Source: Clostridiales bacterium (GTDB lineage: Bacteria; Bacillota; Clostridia; Oscillospirales; Acutalibacteraceae). From it: DNA of 15,004 nt. Below, piece by piece: positions 6,108 to 13,127 of this stretch; positions within the stretch are counted from its first letter, which is position 1, and the number at the start of each line of letters is the position of its first letter. Location: NCBI GenBank assembly GCA_019416395.1, contig DXXH01000067.1, forward strand, positions 1 through 15,004. Reading direction: 5' to 3'. The position numbers and the translations under genes were made by a program. Below the pieces are notes generated by a model. That model worked only from the letters and a program-made list of their open reading frames with translations. It was not told where the DNA came from and made no database searches.

Positions 6108-7433
6108 TCATTCTTCCTCGGGCTGGTTCCGCAGATCCAACACCCGTTTGGCTTTCCCCTGAAAACGTTCCAGGCTCTTGGGAGACACCAGGGTCACTTT
6201 CGTCTCCAATCCCAACACGCTCTTCAGGCGGTCATGTATTTTCTTTTGCAGAGTTTGCAGCTCTCCAAAGCTTTCCAACAGGGAAGCATCTACCAGCTCC
6301 ACCTTCACTTCCAGAGTATCCAGATAGTTCTTCTTGCGCACCACCAGCTGATAATGGGGGCCCACATTCTCCGTACCCACCAGCACGCTTTCGATCTGAG
6401 AGGGAAACACGTTCACGCCCTTGATAATCAGCATATCGTCGGTACGGCCCATGACTTTATCCATACGCACATGGGTGCGTCCACAGGCGCAAGGCTCATA
6501 ATTCAACCGGGTGATGTCCTTGGTCCGGTACCGCAGCACCGGCATACCCATCCGGGTTAGGGTCGTAACTACCAGCTCGCCCACTTCCCCCGGCGCTTTC
6601 TGCTCCAGAGTCTCCTGGTCGATGATCTCCGGCAAAAACGCGTCCTCGGCAAAATGCAGCCCACAGCGCAAATGGCATTCGCCGGACACGCCGGGACCGG
6701 TCAGCTCGGTCATGCCGTAGTTATCCGTCACTGTAACGCCCAGGTTTTCCTCAATGCGCTGGCGCATTTCCTCGGTGCAGCCTTCACTGCCCAGAATGCC
6801 GAATTTCAGCTTGGCATACGCCTCTTTCGGATAGGGGCTTTCCCGGACAAGTTCTCCCAAATACAAGGCGTAAGAAGGAGTGGCCACCAGGCCGGTCACG
6901 CCGAAATCCCGCATCATCATCAGCTGTTTCTCCGAGTTCCCCGAAGATGCTGGGATCACTGTGGCTCCCACCTTCTCCAAGCCAAAATGGAGTCCCAGCG
7001 CTCCTGTGAACAATCCATAACCAAAGGAAATCTGAATAATATCCTGATCCGTGACCCCGGAAGCCGTTACGATCCGGGCTACGAAATCGGACCAGTTCTC
7101 AATGTCTTCCCGGGTATAGGCCCCCACTGTGGGCTTGCCTGTTGTTCCGGAAGAAGCATGTATCCGCACGATGTCTTTCATGGGTACCGCCAGCATTCCA
7201 AAAGGGTAGTTGTCCCGGATATCGTCTTTTGTGGTAAAGGGAATATACTGAATATCCGACAGCGTTTTGATCTTATCCCCTGAGGTGATCCCAGCCGCCC
7301 CTAAACGCTCATGATAAAACGGAACGTTCTGATAGCAATAATCCACCATCCAGCGCAGCCGCCGGAGCTGCAATGCCTCAATATCGGCCCGCTTCATCGT
7401 TTCGATTTCTTTTTGAAAAAACCTTGCTTCCAT
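6108..7433 (-). CDS. paaK: phenylacetate-CoA ligase (second PaaK paralogue, operon promoter-proximal)
   Basis: A 441-residue AMP-forming arylacetate-CoA ligase. It shows the canonical loop ASSGTTGKP (93-101), GYGLFTGALGLHFG, DNYGMTELTGPG, VLRYRTKDITRL, CACGRT and GRTDDMLIIKGVNVFPSQIE. It is clearly homologous but far from identical to the ligase at 2386-3690; by eye roughly half the residues differ. The pair is an old duplication or separate acquisition, not a recent copy, which suggests different substrates or opposite roles. A GGAAGGAAGG tract lies 11 bases before the ATG; a second ATG at residue 13 is less likely because homology covers residues before it. It is first in the operon, behind the promoter at 7532-7560. 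Confidence 0.93.
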   Translation of the reverse strand: MEARFFQKEIETMKRADIEALQLRRLRWMVDYCYQNVPFYHERLGAAGITSGDKIKTLSDIQYIPFTTKDDIRDNYPFGMLAVPMKDIVRIHASSGTTGKPTVGAYTREDIENWSDFVARIVTASGVTDQDIIQISFGYGLFTGALGLHFGLEKVGATVIPASSGNSEKQLMMMRDFGVTGLVATPSYALYLGELVRESPYPKEAYAKLKFGILGSEGCTEEMRQRIEENLGVTVTDNYGMTELTGPGVSGECHLRCGLHFAEDAFLPEIIDQETLEQKAPGEVGELVVTTLTRMGMPVLRYRTKDITRLNYEPCACGRTHVRMDKVMGRTDDMLIIKGVNVFPSQIESVLVGTENVGPHYQLVVRKKNYLDTLEVKVELVDASLLESFGELQTLQKKIHDRLKSVLGLETKVTLVSPKSLERFQGKAKRVLDLRNQPEEE

Positions 7434-7531
7434 GGTCTCGCAAACCTTCCTTCCCGGCGCCTCTTTTCAGAACGCCGGCGCTTTACGCTTTAACTTCCTG
7501 GTGCTTTAAATCAAAAAAGCAGCCTTGGATT

Positions 7532-7560
7532 ATTTTACCGTAAATTTCACTGGTTTGCAA
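7532..7560 (-). promoter_or_regulatory. promoter of the paaK-iorAB-paaK-ACT operon
   Basis: On the minus strand TTGCAA (7560-7555) and TAAAAT (7537-7532) are 17 bases apart, predicting a start near 7525 and a leader of about 92 bases. The -35 box lies inside the last codons of the kinase gene. The leader also holds a 6-bp inverted repeat (7454-7459 with 7473-7478) just before the ribosome binding site, which could affect translation. No convincing terminator separates the kinase from this operon, so readthrough is possible. Confidence 0.55.
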
Positions 7561-8422
7561 TACTTTTTCTACAAGCTTCCATTTTTTCCGCCAGCCAAGG
7601 CAGGTGAGTTTCAAATTTCGGGCCAAACCGATGATCCTCACTCTTTTCAAAAGTTGTCTCAATGGTGCGCCACGTAAACTCCGTTGCAATCTCGCAGGCC
7701 TTCTCCAACCCGGCTCCGTTTAAAAGTCCCCCCAGCAGCGCCGAAGCGAACAAATCCCCCGTACCATGGTAGAACCCCTCGATCCGGTCCGTAAGGAACA
7801 GCTCCATGCGCCCTGTACGGGAATCATAACATGCGGTGCCAAGGCTGCCCGCTTTCAGCCATACCCCTGTGAGTACGGCCATCTTGGGGCCCATCTGGCA
7901 CAACGCTTCTAAAATTTCCTCTACCTGATCCCGGGTGTATGGGCCGGGATCGTACTCCCTGCCCAGCAGGTGGCAGGCCTCTGTCATATTGGGAACCACA
8001 ATATCCGCTTTCCTGCACAGGCGCCCCATTCCATCGGCCATTTCCTGGGTGTAGGTCTGATACAGCTTTCCCCCGTCTCCCATGACCGGGTCCACCATAA
8101 TGATAGTATTCTCTTCCCGGAACCAATCGAAAATCTGCTCTACCAGCCCGATCTGTCCTGCGCTTCCCAAAAAGCCACTGTACAGCGACTGAAAATGGCA
8201 TCCCACCTGTTTCCAATGCTCCGCCATGGGAAGCAGGTCGTCGGTCAAGTCACGATAGGTGAAACCGGTAAATCCCCCTGTATGGGTGGACAACACCGCT
8301 GTGGGCATCACAGAAGTCTCCACTCCACAGCAGGAAAGTACCGGAAGCGCCACGGTCAAAGAGCACTTGCCCACCCCGGAAATATCGTGGATCGCAAGAC
8401 AGCTCATCTCTTTATATACCAT
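7547..8422 (-). CDS. pyridoxamine/pyridoxal kinase (ribokinase-like PfkB superfamily)
   Basis: A 291-residue B6-vitamer kinase that phosphorylates pyridoxal, pyridoxamine or pyridoxine with ATP in the PLP salvage pathway. It shows the N-terminal HDISGVGKCSLT (12-23), the STHTGGF segment of the B6 site, VDPVMGDGGKLY (110-121), VVPNMTEACHLLG and the anion-hole/catalytic GTGDLFASAL (220-229, base Asp223). Length is typical for the Firmicutes pyridoxamine kinase family. The ATG at 8422 is chosen because GGCGG lies 9 bases upstream and the promoter at 8469-8497 lies inside the 36-codon in-frame extension. Its product, PLP, is the cofactor of the aminotransferases that would feed the adjacent aryl-2-oxo-acid operon; that link is contextual inference. 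Confidence 0.88.
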   Translation of the reverse strand: MVYKEMSCLAIHDISGVGKCSLTVALPVLSCCGVETSVMPTAVLSTHTGGFTGFTYRDLTDDLLPMAEHWKQVGCHFQSLYSGFLGSAGQIGLVEQIFDWFREENTIIMVDPVMGDGGKLYQTYTQEMADGMGRLCRKADIVVPNMTEACHLLGREYDPGPYTRDQVEEILEALCQMGPKMAVLTGVWLKAGSLGTACYDSRTGRMELFLTDRIEGFYHGTGDLFASALLGGLLNGAGLEKACEIATEFTWRTIETTFEKSEDHRFGPKFETHLPWLAEKMEACRKSIANQ

Positions 8423-8468
8423 AGGAATATTCCGCCTTTCTCTTCCTTTTCGAAAGTCATTTGGAACA

Positions 8469-8497
8469 AGTGTAGTACAGCGGGAAAGGATTGTCAA
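8469..8497 (-). promoter_or_regulatory. sigma-A-type promoter of the pyridoxamine kinase gene
   Basis: On the minus strand a perfect TTGACA (8497-8492) is 17 bases from TACACT (8474-8469), predicting a start near 8462 and a 40-base leader. It fixes the kinase start at 8422 rather than further upstream. Confidence 0.7.
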
Positions 8498-8651
8498 ACG
8501 GGATTTCTCAAAGCGCTTCCAAAAAGCCATCCCTTTATAATTCCAGATAACATTTTAAAGAAAACAAAATATTTTTTGTAGATTTCACGCAACCATTTCT
8601 TCCTTTATGGTATTCTTATAGATGAAGAGCTCTTGAAGGACCATCACCATT

Positions 8652-8668
8652 TGGAAACACGGTTTCCA
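8652..8668 (+). other. short hairpin in the leader of the SLH lipoprotein gene
   Basis: TGGAAAC (8652-8658) and GTTTCCA (8662-8668) form a perfect 7-bp stem with a 3-base loop, ending 6 bases before the AAGGAGG site (8675-8681). It might stabilise the message or tune initiation. In the rest of the 8498-8689 intergenic stretch I found no convincing rightward promoter, although one must exist; the AT-rich part around 8560-8625 is the likely place. Confidence 0.3.
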
Positions 8669-8689
8669 TTCTGTAAGGAGGTTTGTGTG

Positions 8690-10063
8690 ATGAAACGAAA
8701 GTGGTTTTTCAGTATTCTCTGTCTTCTTTTCGCTGTATTGCTATTGCTCGGGTGTACCACCCCGCCCTCTTCCCAATCTACAGTTTCCTCAAGTTCTCCT
8801 GGCGAAACACCCCCTGTGAAAAGCAGCCGGTTCACCGATGTCTCCCCGGACGACTGGTTTTACAGCTCTGTGATGTGGGCAGTGGACTCCGGCTATTTTT
8901 CCGGCACATCTTCAACGACCTTTCACCCCGGAGAACCCATGAACCGGGCTATGTTTGTCACAGTTCTGGCCAATGGGGAATCCATCTCTCCCAAGCTTTA
9001 TCAAAATACCCGCTTTTCCGATGTGGAGCCTGATTCCTGGTACGCCGCTTCTGTGGAATGGGCGGCCACATGGGGGCTTGCTACCGGCACAGGCACGGGA
9101 GAATTCAGCTTTGAGCCCCTGTCCCTGGAAACCTTCTCGCCCACTGCCCCCATCACCCGTCAAGATGGGGCGGTCATTCTCTACAACTATTTGCGAAAGC
9201 TTGGTGTGGATTGCACCTTCCAGAAAGGGGCGGTGGACCAGTTTTCCGATGCCGGGGAAATCGCTCCCTACGCTGAAACAGCTTTGGACTGGGCGGTAAC
9301 TTCCGGCGTAATGAAAGGCGACCAGGGAAAGCTCCGACCTCAAGGAACTTTGACCAGAGCGGAGACTGCTGCACTATTTCAAAATTTTGCGAGTACTCTC
9401 CCGGAAGGAGCCGCTCTGCCCCAGTGTCCTGTGAAGCCGGTTCCCGACTCCGCGTACGAAATCCAACAACAAGCGTACACGTACCAAGTCCCCCAAATAG
9501 AATTGGAAGGCGTGGACACACAAGCGGTCAACGAAGCGATTAACGGAACGTATTTCGACACATTAAATTGGATTCAAAAGAACTTCACTTCGGGTATTGC
9601 ACCGGTCTGTTGGGAAATCGGCTATTATACCAGCATTTCCGACAAAGTGCTGTCTATTGTGACCTATAGCCGCACAAATGAATTGGACTCCATCTCCTTT
9701 CAAGTATTTAACGTGGATATGACCACTGGTCAGCAGTTGGACAGTGCTGCTCTTCTGGAGCGAGCCGGATATACTCCGGAGCAATACCAGCAGGCTGCCC
9801 GGAACGCTTTGGAAAAAGCCTTTGACAAATACGTTTCCTTCTGGGAAACCAGCGTGGGCGGCGATCCGGACCCGGACGGCACGTTACGAAATTGGACGTT
9901 AGATCCGGAAAGTGCTTCTTCGGATTTATCCACACCCATTGACTACAATCTGGAAAACTCTCAACTGCACTTGGACAGCAGCGGCAGACTATGGTTTATC
10001 GGTTGCGTTTTCCACGCTGCCGGTTCCCAGAGGCGGTATGTGGCATTGCCTTTGGAATTCTAA
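8690..10063 (+). CDS. SLH-domain lipoprotein with C-terminal DUF3298-like domain
   Basis: A 457-residue exported lipoprotein. Residues 1-22 are a signal peptide with lipobox LLGC (Cys22), then a Ser/Thr/Pro linker. Three S-layer homology repeats follow, at about 47-95 (FTDVSPDDWFY), 108-170 (FSDVEPDSWYA, with ITRQD) and 183-235 (FSDAGEIAPYAETA, with LTRAE). SLH repeats bind secondary cell wall polymer. The region from about 255 to the end resembles the DUF3298/RsiV-PdaC type extracellular domain, with IELEGVDTQAVNEAIN near its start; I hold this less firmly. A lipid anchor plus SLH repeats would bridge membrane and wall. AAGGAGG with 8 bases of spacing selects the ATG at 8690. It stands alone between its own terminator and a divergent kinase gene. 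Confidence 0.88.
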   Translation: MKRKWFFSILCLLFAVLLLLGCTTPPSSQSTVSSSSPGETPPVKSSRFTDVSPDDWFYSSVMWAVDSGYFSGTSSTTFHPGEPMNRAMFVTVLANGESISPKLYQNTRFSDVEPDSWYAASVEWAATWGLATGTGTGEFSFEPLSLETFSPTAPITRQDGAVILYNYLRKLGVDCTFQKGAVDQFSDAGEIAPYAETALDWAVTSGVMKGDQGKLRPQGTLTRAETAALFQNFASTLPEGAALPQCPVKPVPDSAYEIQQQAYTYQVPQIELEGVDTQAVNEAINGTYFDTLNWIQKNFTSGIAPVCWEIGYYTSISDKVLSIVTYSRTNELDSISFQVFNVDMTTGQQLDSAALLERAGYTPEQYQQAARNALEKAFDKYVSFWETSVGGDPDPDGTLRNWTLDPESASSDLSTPIDYNLENSQLHLDSSGRLWFIGCVFHAAGSQRRYVALPLEF

Positions 10064-10099
10064 AATGGGGTTTCTCAAATAAACTACTTCCCAGCGTTC

Positions 10100-10132
10100 A
10101 CAGGCTTCCGGTTTCCGGAGGCCTGTTTTTTT
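10100..10132 (+). terminator. intrinsic terminator of the SLH lipoprotein gene
   Basis: A 12-bp stem (10100-10111 with 10115-10126, one G-T pair, three-base loop) is followed directly by a run of T through 10132. It lies 36 bases after the stop codon. Confidence 0.9.
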
Positions 10133-10151
10133 CAGGATACAACAGAGGGGA

Positions 10152-10180
10152 TTTACAAACCCTGAGAAAAATGGTAAACT
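10152..10180 (+). promoter_or_regulatory. promoter for the small membrane peptide and probably metG
   Basis: TTTACA (10152-10157) and TAAACT (10175-10180) are 17 bases apart, predicting a start near 10187. No plus-strand intrinsic terminator is evident between here and metG at 10813, so this is the best visible promoter for the metG unit. The transcript would carry the 35-codon gene and the whole repeat array. Confidence 0.55.
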
Positions 10181-10233
10181 ATAGAGTAATTATCGGCTTT
10201 TAGGAAAATCTACTTCGGAAAGGAATAGATAGT

Positions 10234-10341
10234 ATGAAAGGCTACAACGACAAACGCAGAAAATTGTTCGTTCGAATTACCGCGGCGGTTTTAGCTGTTT
10301 TGATGGTAGCCACCGTATTTTCCGCTCTGATTTTCCGCTAG
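10234..10341 (+). CDS. 35-residue single-span membrane peptide, unknown function
   Basis: A short frame encodes MKGYNDKRRKLFVRITAAVL followed by AVLMVATVFSALIFR. The first 14 residues are basic and polar; the remainder is one hydrophobic helix of about 20 residues, so an N-in membrane anchor is predicted. AAAGGA lies 9 bases before the ATG and a promoter 54 bases before that, so expression is well supported although no family is recognised. The stop codon (10339-10341) falls 2 bases before the first tandem repeat. No lipobox or signal peptidase site is evident. It could be a stand-alone membrane peptide, or a leader peptide whose translation influences the structured RNA downstream. Confidence 0.65.
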   Translation: MKGYNDKRRKLFVRITAAVLAVLMVATVFSALIFR

Positions 10342-10343
10342 GA

Positions 10344-10797
10344 GCTGCGCTCCAGGCAAGTCGAGCGGTTGACTCGCTGAATTCCGCAAGTCCACTGCCC
10401 GACTACCAGCTTAAGTTCCATGCAAAAATGCTCTGGGCTGCGCTCCAGGCAAGTCGAGCGGTTGACTCGCTGAATTCCGCAAGCTTACTGCCCGACTACC
10501 AGCTTAAGTTCCATGCAAAAACGCTCTGGGCTGCGCTCCAGGCATGCCGGGCGGTTGACTCGCTGAATTACGCAAGTCCGCTGCCCGACTACTAGCTAAG
10601 TTCCATGCAAAAATGCTCTGGGCTGCGCTCCAGGCATGCCGGGCGGTTGACTCGCTGAATTCCGCAAGCTTACTGCCCGACTACCAGCTAAGTTCCATGC
10701 AAAAACGCTCTGGGCTGCGCTCCAGGCATGCCGGGCGGTTAACTCGCTGAATCCTGCAAGCTCGCCGTTCGACTACTAGCTAAGTTCCAGGTAAAAA
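10344..10797 (+). repeat. array of five tandem 92-93 bp noncoding repeats in the metG leader
   Basis: Units begin with GCTGCGCTCCAGGCA at 10344, 10437, 10530, 10622 and 10714, giving periods of 93, 93, 92 and 92. They abut with no spacer. Units 1 and 2 differ at about 4 of 93 positions. Unit 5 is the most diverged and loses the repeat at its 3' end near 10797. All frames contain stops (TTGACTCGCTGAA, CTAAG), and the period change breaks frame, so it is not coding. Units 1-2 share AAGTCGAGC and AGCTTAAG; units 3-5 share ATGCCGGGC and AGCTAAG. Units 1 and 3 carry AAGTCC, while units 2 and 4 carry AAGCTT. Each unit can form a hairpin around the TGC of CTGGGCTGCGCTCCAG (unit 1: GGAGC-TGC-GCTCC) and a longer pairing between CGAGC or CGGGC and GCCCG. 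The array fills nearly all of the 471 bases between the small peptide gene and metG. Confidence 0.95.
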
Positions 10798-10812
10798 TGG
10801 AGGGTTTTGAAA

Positions 10813-12771
10813 TTGAGCAACAAGGGAAAGTACTATCTCACCACAGCCATCGCCTATACGTCTGGCAAACCTCACATCGGCAATGTTTATGAAATCGTTT
10901 TGGCCGACAGCATCGCCCGTTTTAAGCGAATGGAAGGCTACGATGTGTTCTTCCAGACCGGCACCGACGAACACGGCCAGAAAAACGAGCTGAAAGCCGA
11001 AGCTGAAGGCGTGACTCCCAAGGAGTTTGTAGACCGGGTTGCCGGGATCATCAAGGAACAGTTTGACCTGATGAACGTGTCCTACGACCACTTTATCCGC
11101 ACCACCGACGATTATCATGAGCGCGAGGTGCAGAAGATTTTTAAGCGTCTTTACGAGCAGGGCGACATTTACAAAGGCTCTTACGAGGGCATGTACTGCA
11201 CCCCTTGCGAAAGCTTCTGGACTGAGAGCCAGCTCATTGACGGCAAATGCCCTGACTGTGGCCGGGAAGTCCATCCTGCCAAGGAAGAGGCCTACTTCTT
11301 CAAGATGAGTAAATACGCTCAGCGGCTGATTGACCACATCAACGCCCACCCGGAGTTTATCCAGCCTGTAGCCCGGAAAAACGAGATGATGAACAACTTC
11401 CTGCTGCCCGGTCTCCAGGATTTGTGCGTTTCCCGGACATCGTTCAAATGGGGAATTCCCGTGGATTTTGATCCGAAGCATGTGGTCTACGTTTGGCTGG
11501 ACGCTTTGACTAACTATATTACCGGTATCGGTTACCACTGCGACGCGGACAGCACCGAGCAGTTCCAGAAGCTGTGGCCCGCGGATCTGCACCTGATCGG
11601 TAAGGACATCATCCGCTTCCACACCATCTACTGGCCCATTTTCCTGATGGCGTTGGATCTTCCCCTGCCCAAGCAGGTGTTCGGTCACCCCTGGCTGCTG
11701 ATGAACGGCGGCAAGATGAGCAAATCCAAGGGCAACATCATTTATGCCGACGACTTGGTGAACATGTTCGGTGTAGACGCCGTGCGGTATTTCCTGCTGC
11801 ATGAAATGCCCTACGACAACGATGGCAACCTGACCTGGGAGCTGGTATGCGAGCGGACCAATTCCGATCTGGCCAACACGCTGGGCAACCTGGTAAACCG
11901 TACCATCTCCATGAGCAACAAATATTTTGACGGCGAGGTGCGTGATACCGGAGCGGCAGAGGCTGTGGACGATGACCTGAAGGCTGTGGCAACCGCCTGC
12001 CGGGACAAGGTAGCCGCCAAGATGGCTGACTTGAAAGTGGCTGATGCCATCACCGAAATCTTCACTCTGTTTAAACGCTGCAACAAATACATTGACGAAA
12101 CCATGCCTTGGGTTCTGGCAAAGAGCGAGGAATCCAAGCCCCGCCTTTCCACCGTCCTGTACAACTTGGTGGACTGCATCTGCCTGGGAGCTTCCCTGCT
12201 TCAGCCCTTTATGCCTGGCACCTGCGAAAAGATCTTCCAGCAGCTGAACGCTCAGCCCCGGGATTGGGACGACCTGGTAAAGACCGGCCTTTATCCCAAC
12301 GGGAACAAGGTCACAGAGAAGCCTGAAATTCTCTTTGCCCGCCTGGACGTCAACGAGGTCATGGAGCAGGTCACCGCTATGGAAGAAGCCCGCAAGCCCC
12401 AGCCGGAAATTGAAGTGGAACCCCAGCTCACCGAACAGGTGGACTTTGACACGTTCTGCAAGTGTGATTTCCGGGCGGTCAAGGTCAAGGCCTGCGAAGC
12501 TGTAAAGAAGAGCACAAAGCTGCTGCGCTTCACTTTGGACGACGGCACCGGCACGGACCGGCAGATCCTTTCCGGCATTCACAAATGGTATGAGCCCGAA
12601 GACCTGATCGGCAAAACTCTGGTTGCCATTGTCAATCTGCCGCCCCGGAAAATGATGGGCCTGGAAAGCTGTGGTATGCTTCTGTCCGCCGTGCATACGG
12701 AAAAAGGTGAGGAAGCTCTTCACCTGATGATCGTAGACGACAGCATCCCCGCTGGGGCAAAGCTCTGCTAA
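10813..12771 (+). CDS. metG: methionyl-tRNA synthetase
   Basis: A 652-residue class I synthetase that charges tRNA-Met for initiation and elongation. It shows the nucleotide-binding signature as HIGN (21-24) within AYTSGKPHIGNVYEIVLAD, two CxxC pairs in the connective zinc finger (Cys129/132 and Cys146/149), and KMSKS at 301-305. After the anticodon-binding helical domain, about residues 535-652 form a Trbp111-like tRNA-binding OB fold (VDFDTFCKCDFRAVKV, SGIHKWYEPEDLIGK, PRKMMGLESCGMLLSA), which dimerises the enzyme. TTG at 10813 is chosen because GGAGGG lies 8 bases upstream; the in-frame TTG two codons earlier is only 2 bases from that site. Length is usual for the long bacterial form. It leads a rightward operon with the next three genes. 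No T-box elements are visible upstream. Confidence 0.95.
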   Translation: MSNKGKYYLTTAIAYTSGKPHIGNVYEIVLADSIARFKRMEGYDVFFQTGTDEHGQKNELKAEAEGVTPKEFVDRVAGIIKEQFDLMNVSYDHFIRTTDDYHEREVQKIFKRLYEQGDIYKGSYEGMYCTPCESFWTESQLIDGKCPDCGREVHPAKEEAYFFKMSKYAQRLIDHINAHPEFIQPVARKNEMMNNFLLPGLQDLCVSRTSFKWGIPVDFDPKHVVYVWLDALTNYITGIGYHCDADSTEQFQKLWPADLHLIGKDIIRFHTIYWPIFLMALDLPLPKQVFGHPWLLMNGGKMSKSKGNIIYADDLVNMFGVDAVRYFLLHEMPYDNDGNLTWELVCERTNSDLANTLGNLVNRTISMSNKYFDGEVRDTGAAEAVDDDLKAVATACRDKVAAKMADLKVADAITEIFTLFKRCNKYIDETMPWVLAKSEESKPRLSTVLYNLVDCICLGASLLQPFMPGTCEKIFQQLNAQPRDWDDLVKTGLYPNGNKVTEKPEILFARLDVNEVMEQVTAMEEARKPQPEIEVEPQLTEQVDFDTFCKCDFRAVKVKACEAVKKSTKLLRFTLDDGTGTDRQILSGIHKWYEPEDLIGKTLVAIVNLPPRKMMGLESCGMLLSAVHTEKGEEALHLMIVDDSIPAGAKLC

Positions 12772-12797
12772 AAAGATTTTGTGAGAGGAGAATCACG

Positions 12798-13127
12798 ATG
12801 CTGGGGAATTTGATCCTGCTGGTTTGTATGTGGGTTTGCGCCGGTATCTTTTTAGGGTTCGGGCTTTACGCCCGCCGTCTGGCCGATCCCATGTGGTTCT
12901 GGTCTGGCACCACTGTCCCCCGGGATTCTGTCACCGACGTGCCTGCATACAACCAAGCCAACAGCCGCATGTGGATCTTCTACTCCCTCCCCTGGTGGAT
13001 TGGCGGGCTTTTGTCCTTGTTTTCCGCACTGGTGGGCGCTGTCATTGCCGTAGCCGCCTGCACGGCTGGATTGGGCTGGCTGCTCTGGTTTCACGGTAAA
13101 ATTGAGAAAAGGTATAGAAAACAATGA
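12798..13127 (+). CDS. small membrane protein of unknown function
   Basis: A 109-residue protein with a hydrophobic helix at about 3-25 and a second hydrophobic stretch at about 60-98 that could span once or twice. A soluble loop (about 26-55) contains DPMWFWSGTTVPRDSVTDV and AYNQANSRMW, and the tail is basic (KIEKRYRKQ). I do not recognise a named family, although the tryptophan-rich loop looks conserved in character. GAGAGGAGA lies before the ATG. The gene starts 26 bases after metG and its stop overlaps the tatD start (ATGA), so it is in the same operon. Function is not inferable. Confidence 0.75.
   Translation: MLGNLILLVCMWVCAGIFLGFGLYARRLADPMWFWSGTTVPRDSVTDVPAYNQANSRMWIFYSLPWWIGGLLSLFSALVGAVIAVAACTAGLGWLLWFHGKIEKRYRKQ

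Noticed and set aside
10344..10797. CRISPR array
   Set aside because: The 92-93 bp units abut with no unique spacers, and there are no cas genes in the window.
10344..10797. A -35 box in every repeat (TTGACT) making a multi-promoter array
   Set aside because: At 16-18 bases downstream there is no -10-like hexamer (for example TTACTG), so the match is likely fortuitous.
10342..10812. T-box riboswitch in front of metG
   Set aside because: No TGGNACC antiterminator bulge sequence, no specifier-loop architecture and no plus-strand terminator before the gene.
10821..10884. HIGN instead of HIGH in MetRS as a defect
   Set aside because: The surrounding AYTSGKPHIGN context is, to my knowledge, a normal form in clostridial MetG, and all other motifs are intact.
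10780..12723. A 647-codon open frame antisense to metG
   Set aside because: It lies entirely opposite a certain metG gene, its translation resembles no family, and it arises from codon bias on the sense strand.
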